Made by a program: the position numbers and the translations under genes. This document shows positions 28,542 through 38,585 of a stretch of 64,000 nucleotides of DNA, piece by piece. This stretch comes from Clostridium sp. CX1 (GTDB taxonomy: Bacteria; Bacillota; Clostridia; Clostridiales; Clostridiaceae). Under the pieces are notes generated by a model. That model worked only from the letters and a program-made list of their open reading frames with translations. It ran no database searches and was not told where the DNA came from. The stretch is taken from contig NZ_JAODOO010000001.1 in the NCBI RefSeq assembly GCF_025398335.1, forward strand, positions 328,331 to 392,330, given 5' to 3'. Positions within the stretch are counted from its first letter, which is position 1. Each line of letters starts with the position of its first letter.

Positions 28542-30017
28542 TCATATATTAAATACTTTCTTAGGTAATACAGTTAATCTAAAATCCTCAATGCCATTTT
28601 CATCAGTTTCCCATCCCAAAAATACCTTGTCCAAGAGTAGTCTAAGCAATCGGTTTGCCTGTTCCTTATCCTCTATTAAAGGTAGTGTAGTTATAGGGAA
28701 TGTACCCTTTGACGGAATGGATTTAAGGCTATTGATTCTACCTATTAATTCAAGCTTCTCTTGGTACTCATTAGATACCTTAGTTTTGTCTAGGGAATCA
28801 ATTCTACTAGAAATTTCGGCTATGCTTTTATCTAAATCTTGTAATTGTACCCCTATATCATTTTTAATTTCTTCAAATTCAACTCTATTGATTTCTCCGT
28901 CTAATCTCATTTCCTTGGCATTGGATAACCTCTTAGTCAGCTTGGTTTTCTTCTTCTCTAAATCCTGTATTTGTGATTCAAATATTTCCGTTGTATCTAT
29001 AACAGGGGTATTTAATACCTTCTGCCATTCTTCCCTTAACATTAATTCTATATAATCTATTTGGGAGTAGAAATCATTCATTATTTTGTCTGCTTTAATA
29101 CCTTTGTTCTTGCCACAGGTACAATTTCTTACCATCAAAGAAGGATGATTAGTATTCCTATTAGACATTTGAAAGAATAGCTTATTTCCACACTCATCGC
29201 AATACAGGATGTCTTTTAATATGTTTAGTACCTTCCCCCTGAATCTGCCTCTTTTACCCCCTTCTAAAGTATTCCTACTTTTCAAACCTTCTTGTACCTT
29301 TATAAAATCATCCTTGGAGATTATTGGTTCAAATGCGTCCTCTACTCTTAAATCTTTATAGATTATAGTCCCTGTGTACCCTTCATTGGTACAAATACAA
29401 TGTACGGACTTGGCAGGTTTATCCACCATTTCAGCAATGTGTTTAGTACCATATCCGTTTAATGCTAGGTTAAATATCTCTTTTACTGTTTCAGCATACT
29501 GATTAGGGACAAAGGTTCTTTTACCATCTATTTTTACAGCATCATAGCCAAAAGGGGGACGTGCATTAACATTCTCTTTACGTAGGGTCTTGTCTACCTT
29601 GCCAGCTAACATTATTTTTACAATGTGTTTGTATTCCTCTTCTGCCAAAATAGCTTGAAATTTTAGTACCATAATATCACTCATATTATACTGTTTGTCG
29701 GGTGTGATTATTGGAATATTAAGCTTTTCAATTTTTTCATATACTTCTGCGGCGATTTTTAACCTTCTTGCAATTCTATAAACATCTACAACAACTAAAG
29801 CATCATACAAATGTAATGTATCAAGCATTTGGGTTAAAGCTACTCTGTCCTCCATATCTGCATGACCACTTATAACTTCTTCGAATATAGTATAGTTATA
29901 ATTTCTTTCATTGCATAGTCTCGTTAATCTTTCTCTATGGCTTTGTAACGTGTCTTCCGTTTCTTGCTTTTCCCTTGATATCCTTAAATAAATGGCAACG
30001 TGCTTAATCTCATTCAT
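28542..30017 (-). CDS. int: Large serine recombinase, integrase of the element
   Basis: A 491-residue integrase. The N-terminal catalytic domain has VAIYLRISREKQETEDTLQ (nucleophile about S14) and VVDVYRIARRLKIAAEVYE. A recombinase domain follows (about 160-260), then a zinc-ribbon with CDECGNKL and a second Cys pair (NCTCGKN), and a coiled coil (about 345-415). It joins attP and attB, cutting two-base staggered ends. It lies about 100 bp from attR with its start facing the end, the common layout. RBS AAGGAGA precedes the ATG. Confidence 0.92.
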   Translation of the reverse strand: MNEIKHVAIYLRISREKQETEDTLQSHRERLTRLCNERNYNYTIFEEVISGHADMEDRVALTQMLDTLHLYDALVVVDVYRIARRLKIAAEVYEKIEKLNIPIITPDKQYNMSDIMVLKFQAILAEEEYKHIVKIMLAGKVDKTLRKENVNARPPFGYDAVKIDGKRTFVPNQYAETVKEIFNLALNGYGTKHIAEMVDKPAKSVHCICTNEGYTGTIIYKDLRVEDAFEPIISKDDFIKVQEGLKSRNTLEGGKRGRFRGKVLNILKDILYCDECGNKLFFQMSNRNTNHPSLMVRNCTCGKNKGIKADKIMNDFYSQIDYIELMLREEWQKVLNTPVIDTTEIFESQIQDLEKKKTKLTKRLSNAKEMRLDGEINRVEFEEIKNDIGVQLQDLDKSIAEISSRIDSLDKTKVSNEYQEKLELIGRINSLKSIPSKGTFPITTLPLIEDKEQANRLLRLLLDKVFLGWETDENGIEDFRLTVLPKKVFNI

Positions 30018-30111
30018 TTTTTTAATCTCCTTCTTATTTTAAATTTTTATTGCTATAATCTATTTAACAAGTCAAGTCTGATAAATGGGACATTATATTT
30101 AAATGTGCTAA

Positions 30112-31638
<1,527 letters not shown>

Positions 31639-31716
31639 TGAGGGAATTAATAAAACATTTGTGGAAACTACACAAGCTAAATGCACAAGTAAATTTGCTT
31701 AAAATATTAAGAATGG

Positions 31717-31899
31717 ATGATGTCTATGCCTGTAAATTCTTTTGGAAATTATCCAATGAGTTGGAAACCAAAATTGACCGACAGTAATCAAACGTTATAC
31801 CTGGCCATTGCAGTAAGGCTGGCTGTTACAGCTCCATCTAGCGATGAAGAATTAAAAAAGGCACTTAAAATTCTAAAAGGAATATTATCAAATCTCTAA
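31717..31899 (+). pseudogene. Remnant of a MocR-like (GntR/aminotransferase) regulator
   Basis: A 60-residue frame, more likely starting at ATG 31726. Its first 25 residues (MPVNSFGNYPMSWKPKL, then TLYLAIA) look like the N terminus of MocR-family regulators. The remainder (VRLAVTAPSSDEELKKALKIL) looks like the C-terminal end of their aminotransferase domain. About 400 middle residues appear to be gone, in frame. This is my reading from memory of the family. Confidence 0.45.
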
Positions 31900-31927
31900 T
31901 TATGGCCCATACAGAAAACAAAATTGG

Positions 31928-31963
31928 GTTGCGCACAATTATAGTATTGAGTGCAACTTTTTT
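31928..31963 (+). terminator. Hairpin with T6
   Basis: GTTGC...CAAT (31928-31939) pairs imperfectly with ATTG...GCAAC (31946-31957), followed by TTTTTTC. It lies 150 bases before the ABC-F gene and could be either the end of the upstream unit or an attenuator in the ABC-F leader. Confidence 0.5.
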
Positions 31964-32111
31964 CTTTGTTAAAAGTCCTCGGAAATGATGAAAACTATAA
32001 TAGTAAAATCCTGTAGTTGTACATTAATTATTTTATGTTTCCTATATATGTTTCCTATAAATGATATATAATTGAAAAGGGAAATAAGGACATTTAGAAG
32101 GAGTGCATTAG

Positions 32112-34028
32112 ATGCTAGTTAAAATTACAAATGGCTGCGTTGCTTTTGGCACAAATACAATATTATCTAATATTGATTTTCAAATAAACGCAGGGGAAAA
32201 GGTTGCTTTAGTTGGACGAAATGGATGCGGAAAGACAACTCTTCTTAAGTTGATTTCCGGTGAATATGAGCTTTCAAAGCTTGATAATGGTGAAACATCC
32301 TCTATTAGTACAGCGAGAAATATAACTATCGGTTATCTTAAGCAGATTACCTTTGAGGATGAAACTATTACGCTTGAGGATGAAGTGAAAAAAGCCTACA
32401 AAGAAATATCAGATATAGAAGTTAGGATGGAAAAACTTCTTAGTGAGATGGAGAGTGACTCAAATAGTTCTGCAGTTAAGAAATACTCAGAATTACAGGA
32501 AAGATATAATCTGCTTGGAGGATATACCTATAAGAAAGAATATGAGGTTGCTATTAAGCAGTTTGGATTTACTGATGAAGATAAGGCAAAGGCTCTTTCA
32601 GAGTTTTCTGGAGGACAGCGCACTAAAATTGCCTTTATCAAGCTTTTGCTCAGTAAGCCGGATTTATTGGTATTGGATGAACCTACTAATCATCTTGATA
32701 TTAATGCTATTGAATGGCTTGAAGAATATTTAAAGGAATATAAAAAGGCAGTTCTTATAGTTGCCCATGACAGGGAATTTTTAGATAAAATTGCGAGCTC
32801 AGTTTATGAGATTGAGCGAGGAAAAATTACAAGATATACTGGAAATTACTCCGCATTTGCTGAAAAGAAGCGTCTTGAATGGCAAATTCAGCAAAAGAAA
32901 CATATTGAACAGCAAAAGGAAATTGCCCATTTAAGCGGACTTGTTGAGCGTTTTCGTTATAAAGCTACCAAAGCGGCTATGGCACAATCTAAAATAAAAC
33001 AGCTTGATCGTATGGATATTGTGGAAGCTTCTGAGGTGGCAGATACAAAGGGCTTTTTTGCGGATTTTGAACCTGAGTACCAAAGTGTTCAGTTGGTATT
33101 GAGAGCAAAAGATTTGGAAATAGGCTATAGTAAAACACTTTCAACAGTTTCACTCAATATAACCCGCGGTGAAAAAATTGGGATTATAGGCGGCAATGGA
33201 TTAGGTAAATCTACATTCTTAAAAACCATTGTTGGCGCTATTCCTAAGCTCGGTGGTACATATTCCGTTGGGGATAAGGTTAAAATCGGATATTTTGACC
33301 AGCATATGGCACAGTATAAAAGTGATAAAACTGTACTGGATGAATATTGGGATGAGTTTCCTGATTTAACTCAGACAGAGGTTCGCAGTGCTCTTGGAGC
33401 TTTTCTTTTTACACAGGAGGATGTATTTAAACCGGTTAATGCTCTTTCTGGTGGAGAAAAGGTACGTTTAGAATTGTGTAAAATATTAAAGCGCAGACCA
33501 AACTTTCTGATCCTTGATGAGCCTACAAATCATATGGATATAATAGGCAAGGAAACATTGGAGAAAATGCTTAAAGACTATACCGGCACGCTAATTTTCG
33601 TTTCTCATGATAGATATTTTGTGAAACAGATTGCTTCGTCAGTTCTGGTATTTGATAAGGGTAATGTTGGCTACTACCCTTTCGGATATGAAGATTATTT
33701 GGAAAAGGCAGCAAAGAAACTTGTTGATAAAGAAACAACTGTAGTTAAAGAGAAGAGTCAAAAGAAAAAGTTTACAACACCTGGTAAGGAAAAGGCTAAA
33801 ATAGAGACAAGGGTAAAAAAACTTGAAATATTACTTGAGAAATGTGATGAAAAAATTGCAAAACTTCAAGAAGAGCTTCAATCACAAGAGGTTATTTCCG
33901 ATTATGTAAGACTAACGGAGCTTCAAGAGGAACTTATGGCACAAGAAGAGATCAATATGGGCTATTTAGAAGAATGGGGCGAATTGCAGGATAGGTTAAC
34001 AGAAGATAGTTTTGGATTTAGATCATAA
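32112..34028 (+). CDS. ABC-F family ATPase
   Basis: A 638-residue protein with two ABC cassettes and no membrane helix. Cassette 1 shows GRNGCGKTT, FSGGQRTKIAF and DEPTNHLD; cassette 2 shows GGNGLGKST, LSGGEKVRLEL and DEPTNHMD. The interdomain linker (YSAFAEKKRLEWQIQQKK) and a C-terminal coiled coil (about 560-630) are present. ABC-F proteins act on the ribosomal E site; some protect against antibiotics. This one resembles the YdiF-like group, so a translation-factor role is at least as likely as resistance. RBS AAGGAGTG precedes the ATG. Confidence 0.88.
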   Translation: MLVKITNGCVAFGTNTILSNIDFQINAGEKVALVGRNGCGKTTLLKLISGEYELSKLDNGETSSISTARNITIGYLKQITFEDETITLEDEVKKAYKEISDIEVRMEKLLSEMESDSNSSAVKKYSELQERYNLLGGYTYKKEYEVAIKQFGFTDEDKAKALSEFSGGQRTKIAFIKLLLSKPDLLVLDEPTNHLDINAIEWLEEYLKEYKKAVLIVAHDREFLDKIASSVYEIERGKITRYTGNYSAFAEKKRLEWQIQQKKHIEQQKEIAHLSGLVERFRYKATKAAMAQSKIKQLDRMDIVEASEVADTKGFFADFEPEYQSVQLVLRAKDLEIGYSKTLSTVSLNITRGEKIGIIGGNGLGKSTFLKTIVGAIPKLGGTYSVGDKVKIGYFDQHMAQYKSDKTVLDEYWDEFPDLTQTEVRSALGAFLFTQEDVFKPVNALSGGEKVRLELCKILKRRPNFLILDEPTNHMDIIGKETLEKMLKDYTGTLIFVSHDRYFVKQIASSVLVFDKGNVGYYPFGYEDYLEKAAKKLVDKETTVVKEKSQKKKFTTPGKEKAKIETRVKKLEILLEKCDEKIAKLQEELQSQEVISDYVRLTELQEELMAQEEINMGYLEEWGELQDRLTEDSFGFRS

Positions 34029-34042
34029 TTGCGTTATGGCTA

Positions 34043-34189
34043 ATGTTACAGTGTAATATGCCGAAAGCAGACTTTAGAGGAGCACGTGGATATGCTATTG
34101 ATATTAAAAACAATAACTTAGAAGGAGCGAAATTTTCTTATCCTGAAGTTGTTAGTTTATTAAGCTCAATAGACATTATTATTGATTAA
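34043..34189 (+). pseudogene. C-terminal remnant of a pentapeptide-repeat protein
   Basis: A 48-residue frame (MLQCNMPKADFRGARGYAID, ending LLSSIDIIID) starts 14 bases after the ABC-F stop. The ADFRGARGYAIDIKNN and GAKFSYPEVVSLL stretches match the C-terminal end of Qnr/MfpA-like pentapeptide-repeat proteins. The repeat body is missing, so it is a truncated relic. Confidence 0.55.
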
Positions 34190-34219
34190 GCTGTATCACA
34201 AAGGAAAGGATTGATTGTT

Positions 34220-34753
34220 ATGGAAAAAGCAATATATGTAATTACTGGTGTAATGGCAGCAGGCAAGTCTACTGTTGCTGAAGCCTTATCAAAAAAATTA
34301 GAAAAGTGTGTTCATCTTCACGGAGATGTTTTTAGGAAGATGATTGTAAGCGGTAGAGAGGAAATGAGTGACAATCCAAGTGAAGAAGCCTTAAACCAGC
34401 TTAATATTAGGTATCGTATTACTGCGAATGTAGCAAAAGAGTATTATGATAATGGCTTTACTGTTGTTGTACAAGACAATTATCTAGGGGATAAACTTAC
34501 GTATTTTACCGAACTTCTAAGGAACTACCAAGTTTACGTTATAGTGTTATGCCCTAGTATAAAGACTATAGAACAACGTGAAAAAAATAGAGGAAAGAAA
34601 GGATACATTGGTTTTACAGTTGATAGCTTATATGGGAGTTTTATGGAAAGCACGCCTAGAATAGGACTTTGGCTAGATACTTCTAATATGTCACCGGAGG
34701 AAACAGTTAACGAAATTATAAGAAGGGCTGATAAGGAAGGAAAATATAGATAA
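34220..34753 (+). CDS. P-loop kinase-like phosphotransferase
   Basis: A 177-residue nucleotide-binding protein with Walker A GVMAAGKST (about residues 10-18), a GDVFRKM segment where shikimate and adenylate-type kinases bind substrate, and a lid-like REKNRGKKGY. It resembles the AAA/chloramphenicol-phosphotransferase-like small kinases, whose substrates are mostly unknown. ATG 34220 is chosen over TTG 34211 because AAGGAAAGG (34201-34209) needs the longer spacing. A terminator follows. Confidence 0.75.
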   Translation: MEKAIYVITGVMAAGKSTVAEALSKKLEKCVHLHGDVFRKMIVSGREEMSDNPSEEALNQLNIRYRITANVAKEYYDNGFTVVVQDNYLGDKLTYFTELLRNYQVYVIVLCPSIKTIEQREKNRGKKGYIGFTVDSLYGSFMESTPRIGLWLDTSNMSPEETVNEIIRRADKEGKYR

Positions 34754-34823
34754 ATCTACGATTATTCTAGATTTGTTATCAGTATGCTGGATGGTTCAGA
34801 AATTGAATAAGCTTTTATGATTG

Positions 34824-34860
34824 ACCAGCTGAGGTGCTCTTTTACCTTAGCTGGTTTTTT
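34824..34860 (+). terminator. Strong terminator after the kinase gene
   Basis: ACCAGCTGAGGT (34824-34835) pairs with ACCTTAGCTGGT (34844-34855), followed by T6. Confidence 0.9.
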
Positions 34861-35058
34861 GTGATTTATTCTAATACATCAGATAAAGGCTTCGAGCTAA
34901 AATAATCCAGTTCTTGATTAACGCTGTGAATATCATAAATTTTTTTCTCAAGGCAAAATTAGAGCAACAAATAAAATACATATCTCAAGGAAAAGCAGCA
35001 AAACTAAAATATAAACATTGTGGTATAAGAAGTGTTTAAAATTATTCATACATAGGTG
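34861..35058. other. Intergenic stretch before tetR
   Basis: About 200 bases without a supported gene. A short frame at about 34960-35037 (EQQIKYISQGKAAKLKYKHC) looks like the end of a degraded coding sequence but has no start. The tetR promoter and operators follow. Confidence 0.3.
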
Positions 35059-35108
35059 TTGACTAAGATAGTCAATGGTGTTATATTTAAATTGACCATT
35101 TTAGTCAA
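35059..35108 (+). promoter_or_regulatory. tetR promoter with two copies of a 17-bp operator
   Basis: TTGACT (35059-35064), a 17-bp spacer and TATATT (35082-35087) form the promoter. Two near-palindromes overlap it: TTGACTAAGATAGTCAA (35059-35075), and on the opposite strand TTGACTAAAATGGTCAA (35108-35092). They differ at two positions and flank the -10 box, as expected for a TetR autorepressor. Confidence 0.8.
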
Positions 35109-35137
35109 AAACCACATGTTTTTTATTTAGAAAGAAG

Positions 35138-35770
35138 GTGAACAGTATTTTTACAAAGTTTTTTAGCTTAAAACCTGAGAAACAACAGCGAATATTAAAT
35201 GCAGCAATAAAGGAATTCGCAAAAAAAGGATATAAAAATACAGCGACAGATGAGATTGTAAAGGAAGCTAATATCTCGAAAGGAGCATTATTTCACTATT
35301 TTAATAGTAAAAAGGGCCTGTTCATATTTTTATATGACTATACTTTAGAGATTCTTATGAATGAGTTTTTCGGAAAAATAGATTTGGATGAAAAAGATAT
35401 CTTAAAAAGATTGCAGCAGGTTTTACTAACTCAATTTATGCTAGTTAATAAATATCCTGATATGCTTGACTTTGTTAAGACTGCTAATTTTGAAGACTCT
35501 GATGAAGTAAAAAATGATATGGAGTTAAGGAATAAAGAATACCTAATAGATGCCTATAGTAAAGTACTAAATAATTTTGATACTTCCAAATTTAAAGAGA
35601 ATATTGACATAAAAAGAGCTGTAGATGTTATTGTTTGGACCATGGAAGGTTTTGTATCCAAAGAGAAGGAAAAGATAAAGGATCACTCTATAACTAATCT
35701 TAATTTTGATGAAATATTATCGGAAGTGAATATCTATTTTGAACTGTTAAAAAGTAGTTTTTATAAGTAA
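35138..35770 (+). CDS. TetR/AcrR-family transcriptional repressor
   Basis: A 210-residue regulator. The N-terminal helix-turn-helix is clear: RILNAAIKEFAKKGYKNTATDEIVKEANISKG followed by ALFHYFNSKKGLF. The rest is an all-helical ligand domain. The start is GTG at 35138 directly after AGAAAGAAG, so the spacing is short and uncertain. It lies 20 bases upstream of a PEP-utilising enzyme gene and probably controls both through the paired operators. The inducer is unknown, but may be the substrate of the downstream enzyme. Confidence 0.88.
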   Translation: MNSIFTKFFSLKPEKQQRILNAAIKEFAKKGYKNTATDEIVKEANISKGALFHYFNSKKGLFIFLYDYTLEILMNEFFGKIDLDEKDILKRLQQVLLTQFMLVNKYPDMLDFVKTANFEDSDEVKNDMELRNKEYLIDAYSKVLNNFDTSKFKENIDIKRAVDVIVWTMEGFVSKEKEKIKDHSITNLNFDEILSEVNIYFELLKSSFYK

Positions 35771-35790
35771 AGAAAAAGGAGATAATTGAT

Positions 35791-38151
35791 ATGCCAAATA
35801 TGGTCAAAAGCTTTAAAGATTTGACTCCTGAGCTTCAGGCGTTTGCAGGAGGAAAAGGTGGCAGCCTAGCTAGAATGTATCAGGACGGGTATCCTGTTCC
35901 TGATGGTTTTGTTGTTTTACCGTCAGCTTTTCAGGAGCAAAAGCTTAATGATGAAGCCTGGAACGAGATAAGGGTTTATCTGAATACCATTAGAAAAAAT
36001 CATGAGGGAGCGTTGTTTGCAGTAAGGTCATCCGCTTTAAGTGAAGATTCAGCACAGGCTTCCTTTGCAGGAGAGTTTGAAACTGTTCTTAATGTTAAAA
36101 CAGATAAAGAGATATGGGAAGCAATCTATACAGTTTTTAGATCAAGAGAATCAGATAGAGTAAAGGCATACAGCACTATTCAAGGTATGGAACAGTCTCA
36201 CCAGATTGCCGTAGTGATTATGCTTATGGTTCAGTCTGAAATTTCGGGAGTATTGTTTACTGCTGATCCTATTACAGGCAGCCACACAAGTATGGCAGGT
36301 AATTTTGTATATGGATTGGGAGAGCAGCTTGTATCAGGGGAGGCCAATGCATATCCTTTTAAATTGATGAGACCAAAAGGAAAATATGAAGGCCCCAATG
36401 ACTTTATGAAGTATGCCTCAGAATTATATAAACATGCTGCTAAACTTGTGAAGGAGTTGGGATGCCAACAGGATATTGAATGGGCTGTTGCAAGAGGGAA
36501 AGTATATATTCTTCAAGCAAGGCCTATTACAACACTGAACACAGGTAATCTGGACACCTATGAATTGAATGACACTTTGGACGGAGACTTCCTCTGGACT
36601 AATACCAATGTAGGTGAGGCTATGGCGGATGTTTTTACTCCCTTAAGTTGGTCTGTAATAAGAGCCCTTGATGAGGAGCAAATGGTAGTTCCCGGATATT
36701 ATTTATTTTCCGGTAATATATGCGGAAGAATGTACTCCAATGTAAATCTGGCATTATCCATATATCCTGCCTTCGGTAAGGATTATAAGCCTGTGCTTAA
36801 AAAAATGAATGATATATTTGGACAGATGCCAGAAGGAATGAATATTCCTATCTATCCATATTCAGGGTTAGGATTAATAAAAGCAATGATACCAGGAATA
36901 ATGAATACCTTAAAAAAATCTAAAGAAGTTGCTAAGGCAATGCCGAATTATCTTAAGGACACACCAAACTGGTGTAGAATAATGAAAGAACGTATTGAAA
37001 GAATAGAGACTAGTAAAGAATTACTGTCCCTTTGGAAGGGGGAACTTTGGCCTTACAACTGTAAGGCGTTGTGGGTTGGTCGTTTTGCTCCTCGAAAAAA
37101 ATTGATGGGATTATTTAAGTTAAATGAAGAGCTTCCAAAGCTTTTAGGAAAGGAAGATGCAAATACACTGTTATCGAATTTAAGAGGAAGTTCTGAACTT
37201 GAAAGTCTTGGTCCAGTTGTGGGGATATCCAAGATTATTAAAGGGGAATTAAGCAGAGAGGAATACTTGATGAAGTACGGCCATAGAGGTCCCCATGAGT
37301 TTGAGATATCCATACCTGACCCTTCAGAAGATAAAGCTTGGCTTGAAAAACAGATAGAGGAATTTAAAAAGTCCAATGTAGATGCTGAAGGACTTCTAAA
37401 GAAGCAGCATACCCAATATGAAAAAACTTTAAAGAAACTTGAAGAGTATTTCCCAGGAAAAGCCAAAAAGATTAGCAAGCAAATTGCAGATGCTTCTGAA
37501 GGTAGCTATTTAAGGGAAGCTGCTCGTTCGGAATGGACAAGAGTATTCAGGGTTAACCGTGCTTTTGCGCTTAAAGCAGGAAATCTCACAGGAATTGGAG
37601 AGGATGTATTTTTCCTCTACCTAGATGAAGTTTTGAATTTGCTTTCTGGAGACAAATCGGCATTGAAGCATATTCCTGCTAGACGCAAAACTTATGAAAA
37701 ATATAAAGCACTACCTCCATTGCCATCAATTATCCGTGGAAGATTTGATCCATTTAAGTGGTCAGAGGATCCAAAGAGAAGAGTAGATTATTATGATCCT
37801 GATTTAAAAATTGTTAATGTACCTGATTCTGAAACACTGAAAGGTTTTGCCGGAGCAGCAGGCAGAGTAGAAGGAGTTGTGCGTGTTTTGACTAATCCAG
37901 AGGAAGGTGAAAACCTTAAGTCCGGTGAAATATTAGTAGCATCAACCACTAATGTAGGATGGACCCCACTTTTTCCTAAAGCTGCAGCAATCATTACCGA
38001 CATAGGAGCACCTCTGTCCCATGCCGCCATTGTAGCCAGAGAACTTGGTATTCCTGCTGTTGTTGGATGCGGCAATGCTACTACACGACTTAAGACAGGA
38101 GATAGAGTACTTGTTAAGGGTGGACAAGGTGTTGTGCATATCTTGGTTTGA
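35791..38151 (+). CDS. Rph-like phosphotransferase (PEP-synthase family)
   Basis: A 786-residue protein with the same architecture as rifampin phosphotransferase: an ATP-grasp domain (AGGKGGSLARM, FAVRSSALSEDSAQASFAGEF, SGVLFTADPITGSH, CQQDIEWAVARGKVYILQAR), a divergent middle domain (about 270-680) and a C-terminal swivel domain with the phospho-His in GAPLSHAAIVARELGIPAVVG. It is shorter than the Rph split by the arr element, and its middle, which chooses the acceptor, is quite different. The substrate is therefore open: a rifamycin, another drug or a metabolite. It forms a TetR-controlled operon. RBS AAAGGAGA precedes the ATG. Confidence 0.82.
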   Translation: MPNMVKSFKDLTPELQAFAGGKGGSLARMYQDGYPVPDGFVVLPSAFQEQKLNDEAWNEIRVYLNTIRKNHEGALFAVRSSALSEDSAQASFAGEFETVLNVKTDKEIWEAIYTVFRSRESDRVKAYSTIQGMEQSHQIAVVIMLMVQSEISGVLFTADPITGSHTSMAGNFVYGLGEQLVSGEANAYPFKLMRPKGKYEGPNDFMKYASELYKHAAKLVKELGCQQDIEWAVARGKVYILQARPITTLNTGNLDTYELNDTLDGDFLWTNTNVGEAMADVFTPLSWSVIRALDEEQMVVPGYYLFSGNICGRMYSNVNLALSIYPAFGKDYKPVLKKMNDIFGQMPEGMNIPIYPYSGLGLIKAMIPGIMNTLKKSKEVAKAMPNYLKDTPNWCRIMKERIERIETSKELLSLWKGELWPYNCKALWVGRFAPRKKLMGLFKLNEELPKLLGKEDANTLLSNLRGSSELESLGPVVGISKIIKGELSREEYLMKYGHRGPHEFEISIPDPSEDKAWLEKQIEEFKKSNVDAEGLLKKQHTQYEKTLKKLEEYFPGKAKKISKQIADASEGSYLREAARSEWTRVFRVNRAFALKAGNLTGIGEDVFFLYLDEVLNLLSGDKSALKHIPARRKTYEKYKALPPLPSIIRGRFDPFKWSEDPKRRVDYYDPDLKIVNVPDSETLKGFAGAAGRVEGVVRVLTNPEEGENLKSGEILVASTTNVGWTPLFPKAAAIITDIGAPLSHAAIVARELGIPAVVGCGNATTRLKTGDRVLVKGGQGVVHILV

Positions 38152-38585
38152 ACAGCAGCTGGTGTCTCTAGTTCTGATTAAGCATAAAACAGCTTATGGA
38201 GATAGTGGATATCATGGATGTATAAAGAAGGTTTAGTAAAAATAACATTGACAGTTAGGTTAAAAGTAATATATATTATAAGAGATAGATTTCAAAGAAG
38301 AGAGGTATTTTTGTGAGTGTCTAGTATCTAAAATAGTTAACTTAATATTAATTCCAAAAAAATAAAGGATAGTATGCCTTTTATTTGCTATGGAATTAAT
38401 TTGTACTATTGAAGATACAAGTCCACGAATTTACTTTAAAGAGGTAATTAAAATTACCTTTATTAATTGTTGAATTTTAAGCTGTGGAGGTATCCATGGC
38501 TTTTTTTATTATACAAAAAATAGAAATCTATCGAGATTTCGTTGACTTGTAGTGTAATAAAAGAAAGCAAGGAAGGGTTATTAAT
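38152..38585. other. Intergenic region with two hairpins
   Basis: About 430 AT-rich bases without a gene. AGGTAATT (38442-38449) pairs with AATTACCT (38452-38459). AGCTGTGG (38480-38487) pairs with CCATGGCT (38494-38501) and is followed by T7, so this second hairpin looks like a terminator. The mutS2-like gene's RBS (AGGAAGGG) lies at the right edge. Confidence 0.5.

Noticed and set aside
32112..34028. Assigning the ABC-F gene as a named resistance determinant
   Set aside because: The sequence resembles the YdiF-like group, and resistance cannot be told from translation-factor roles without a phylogeny.
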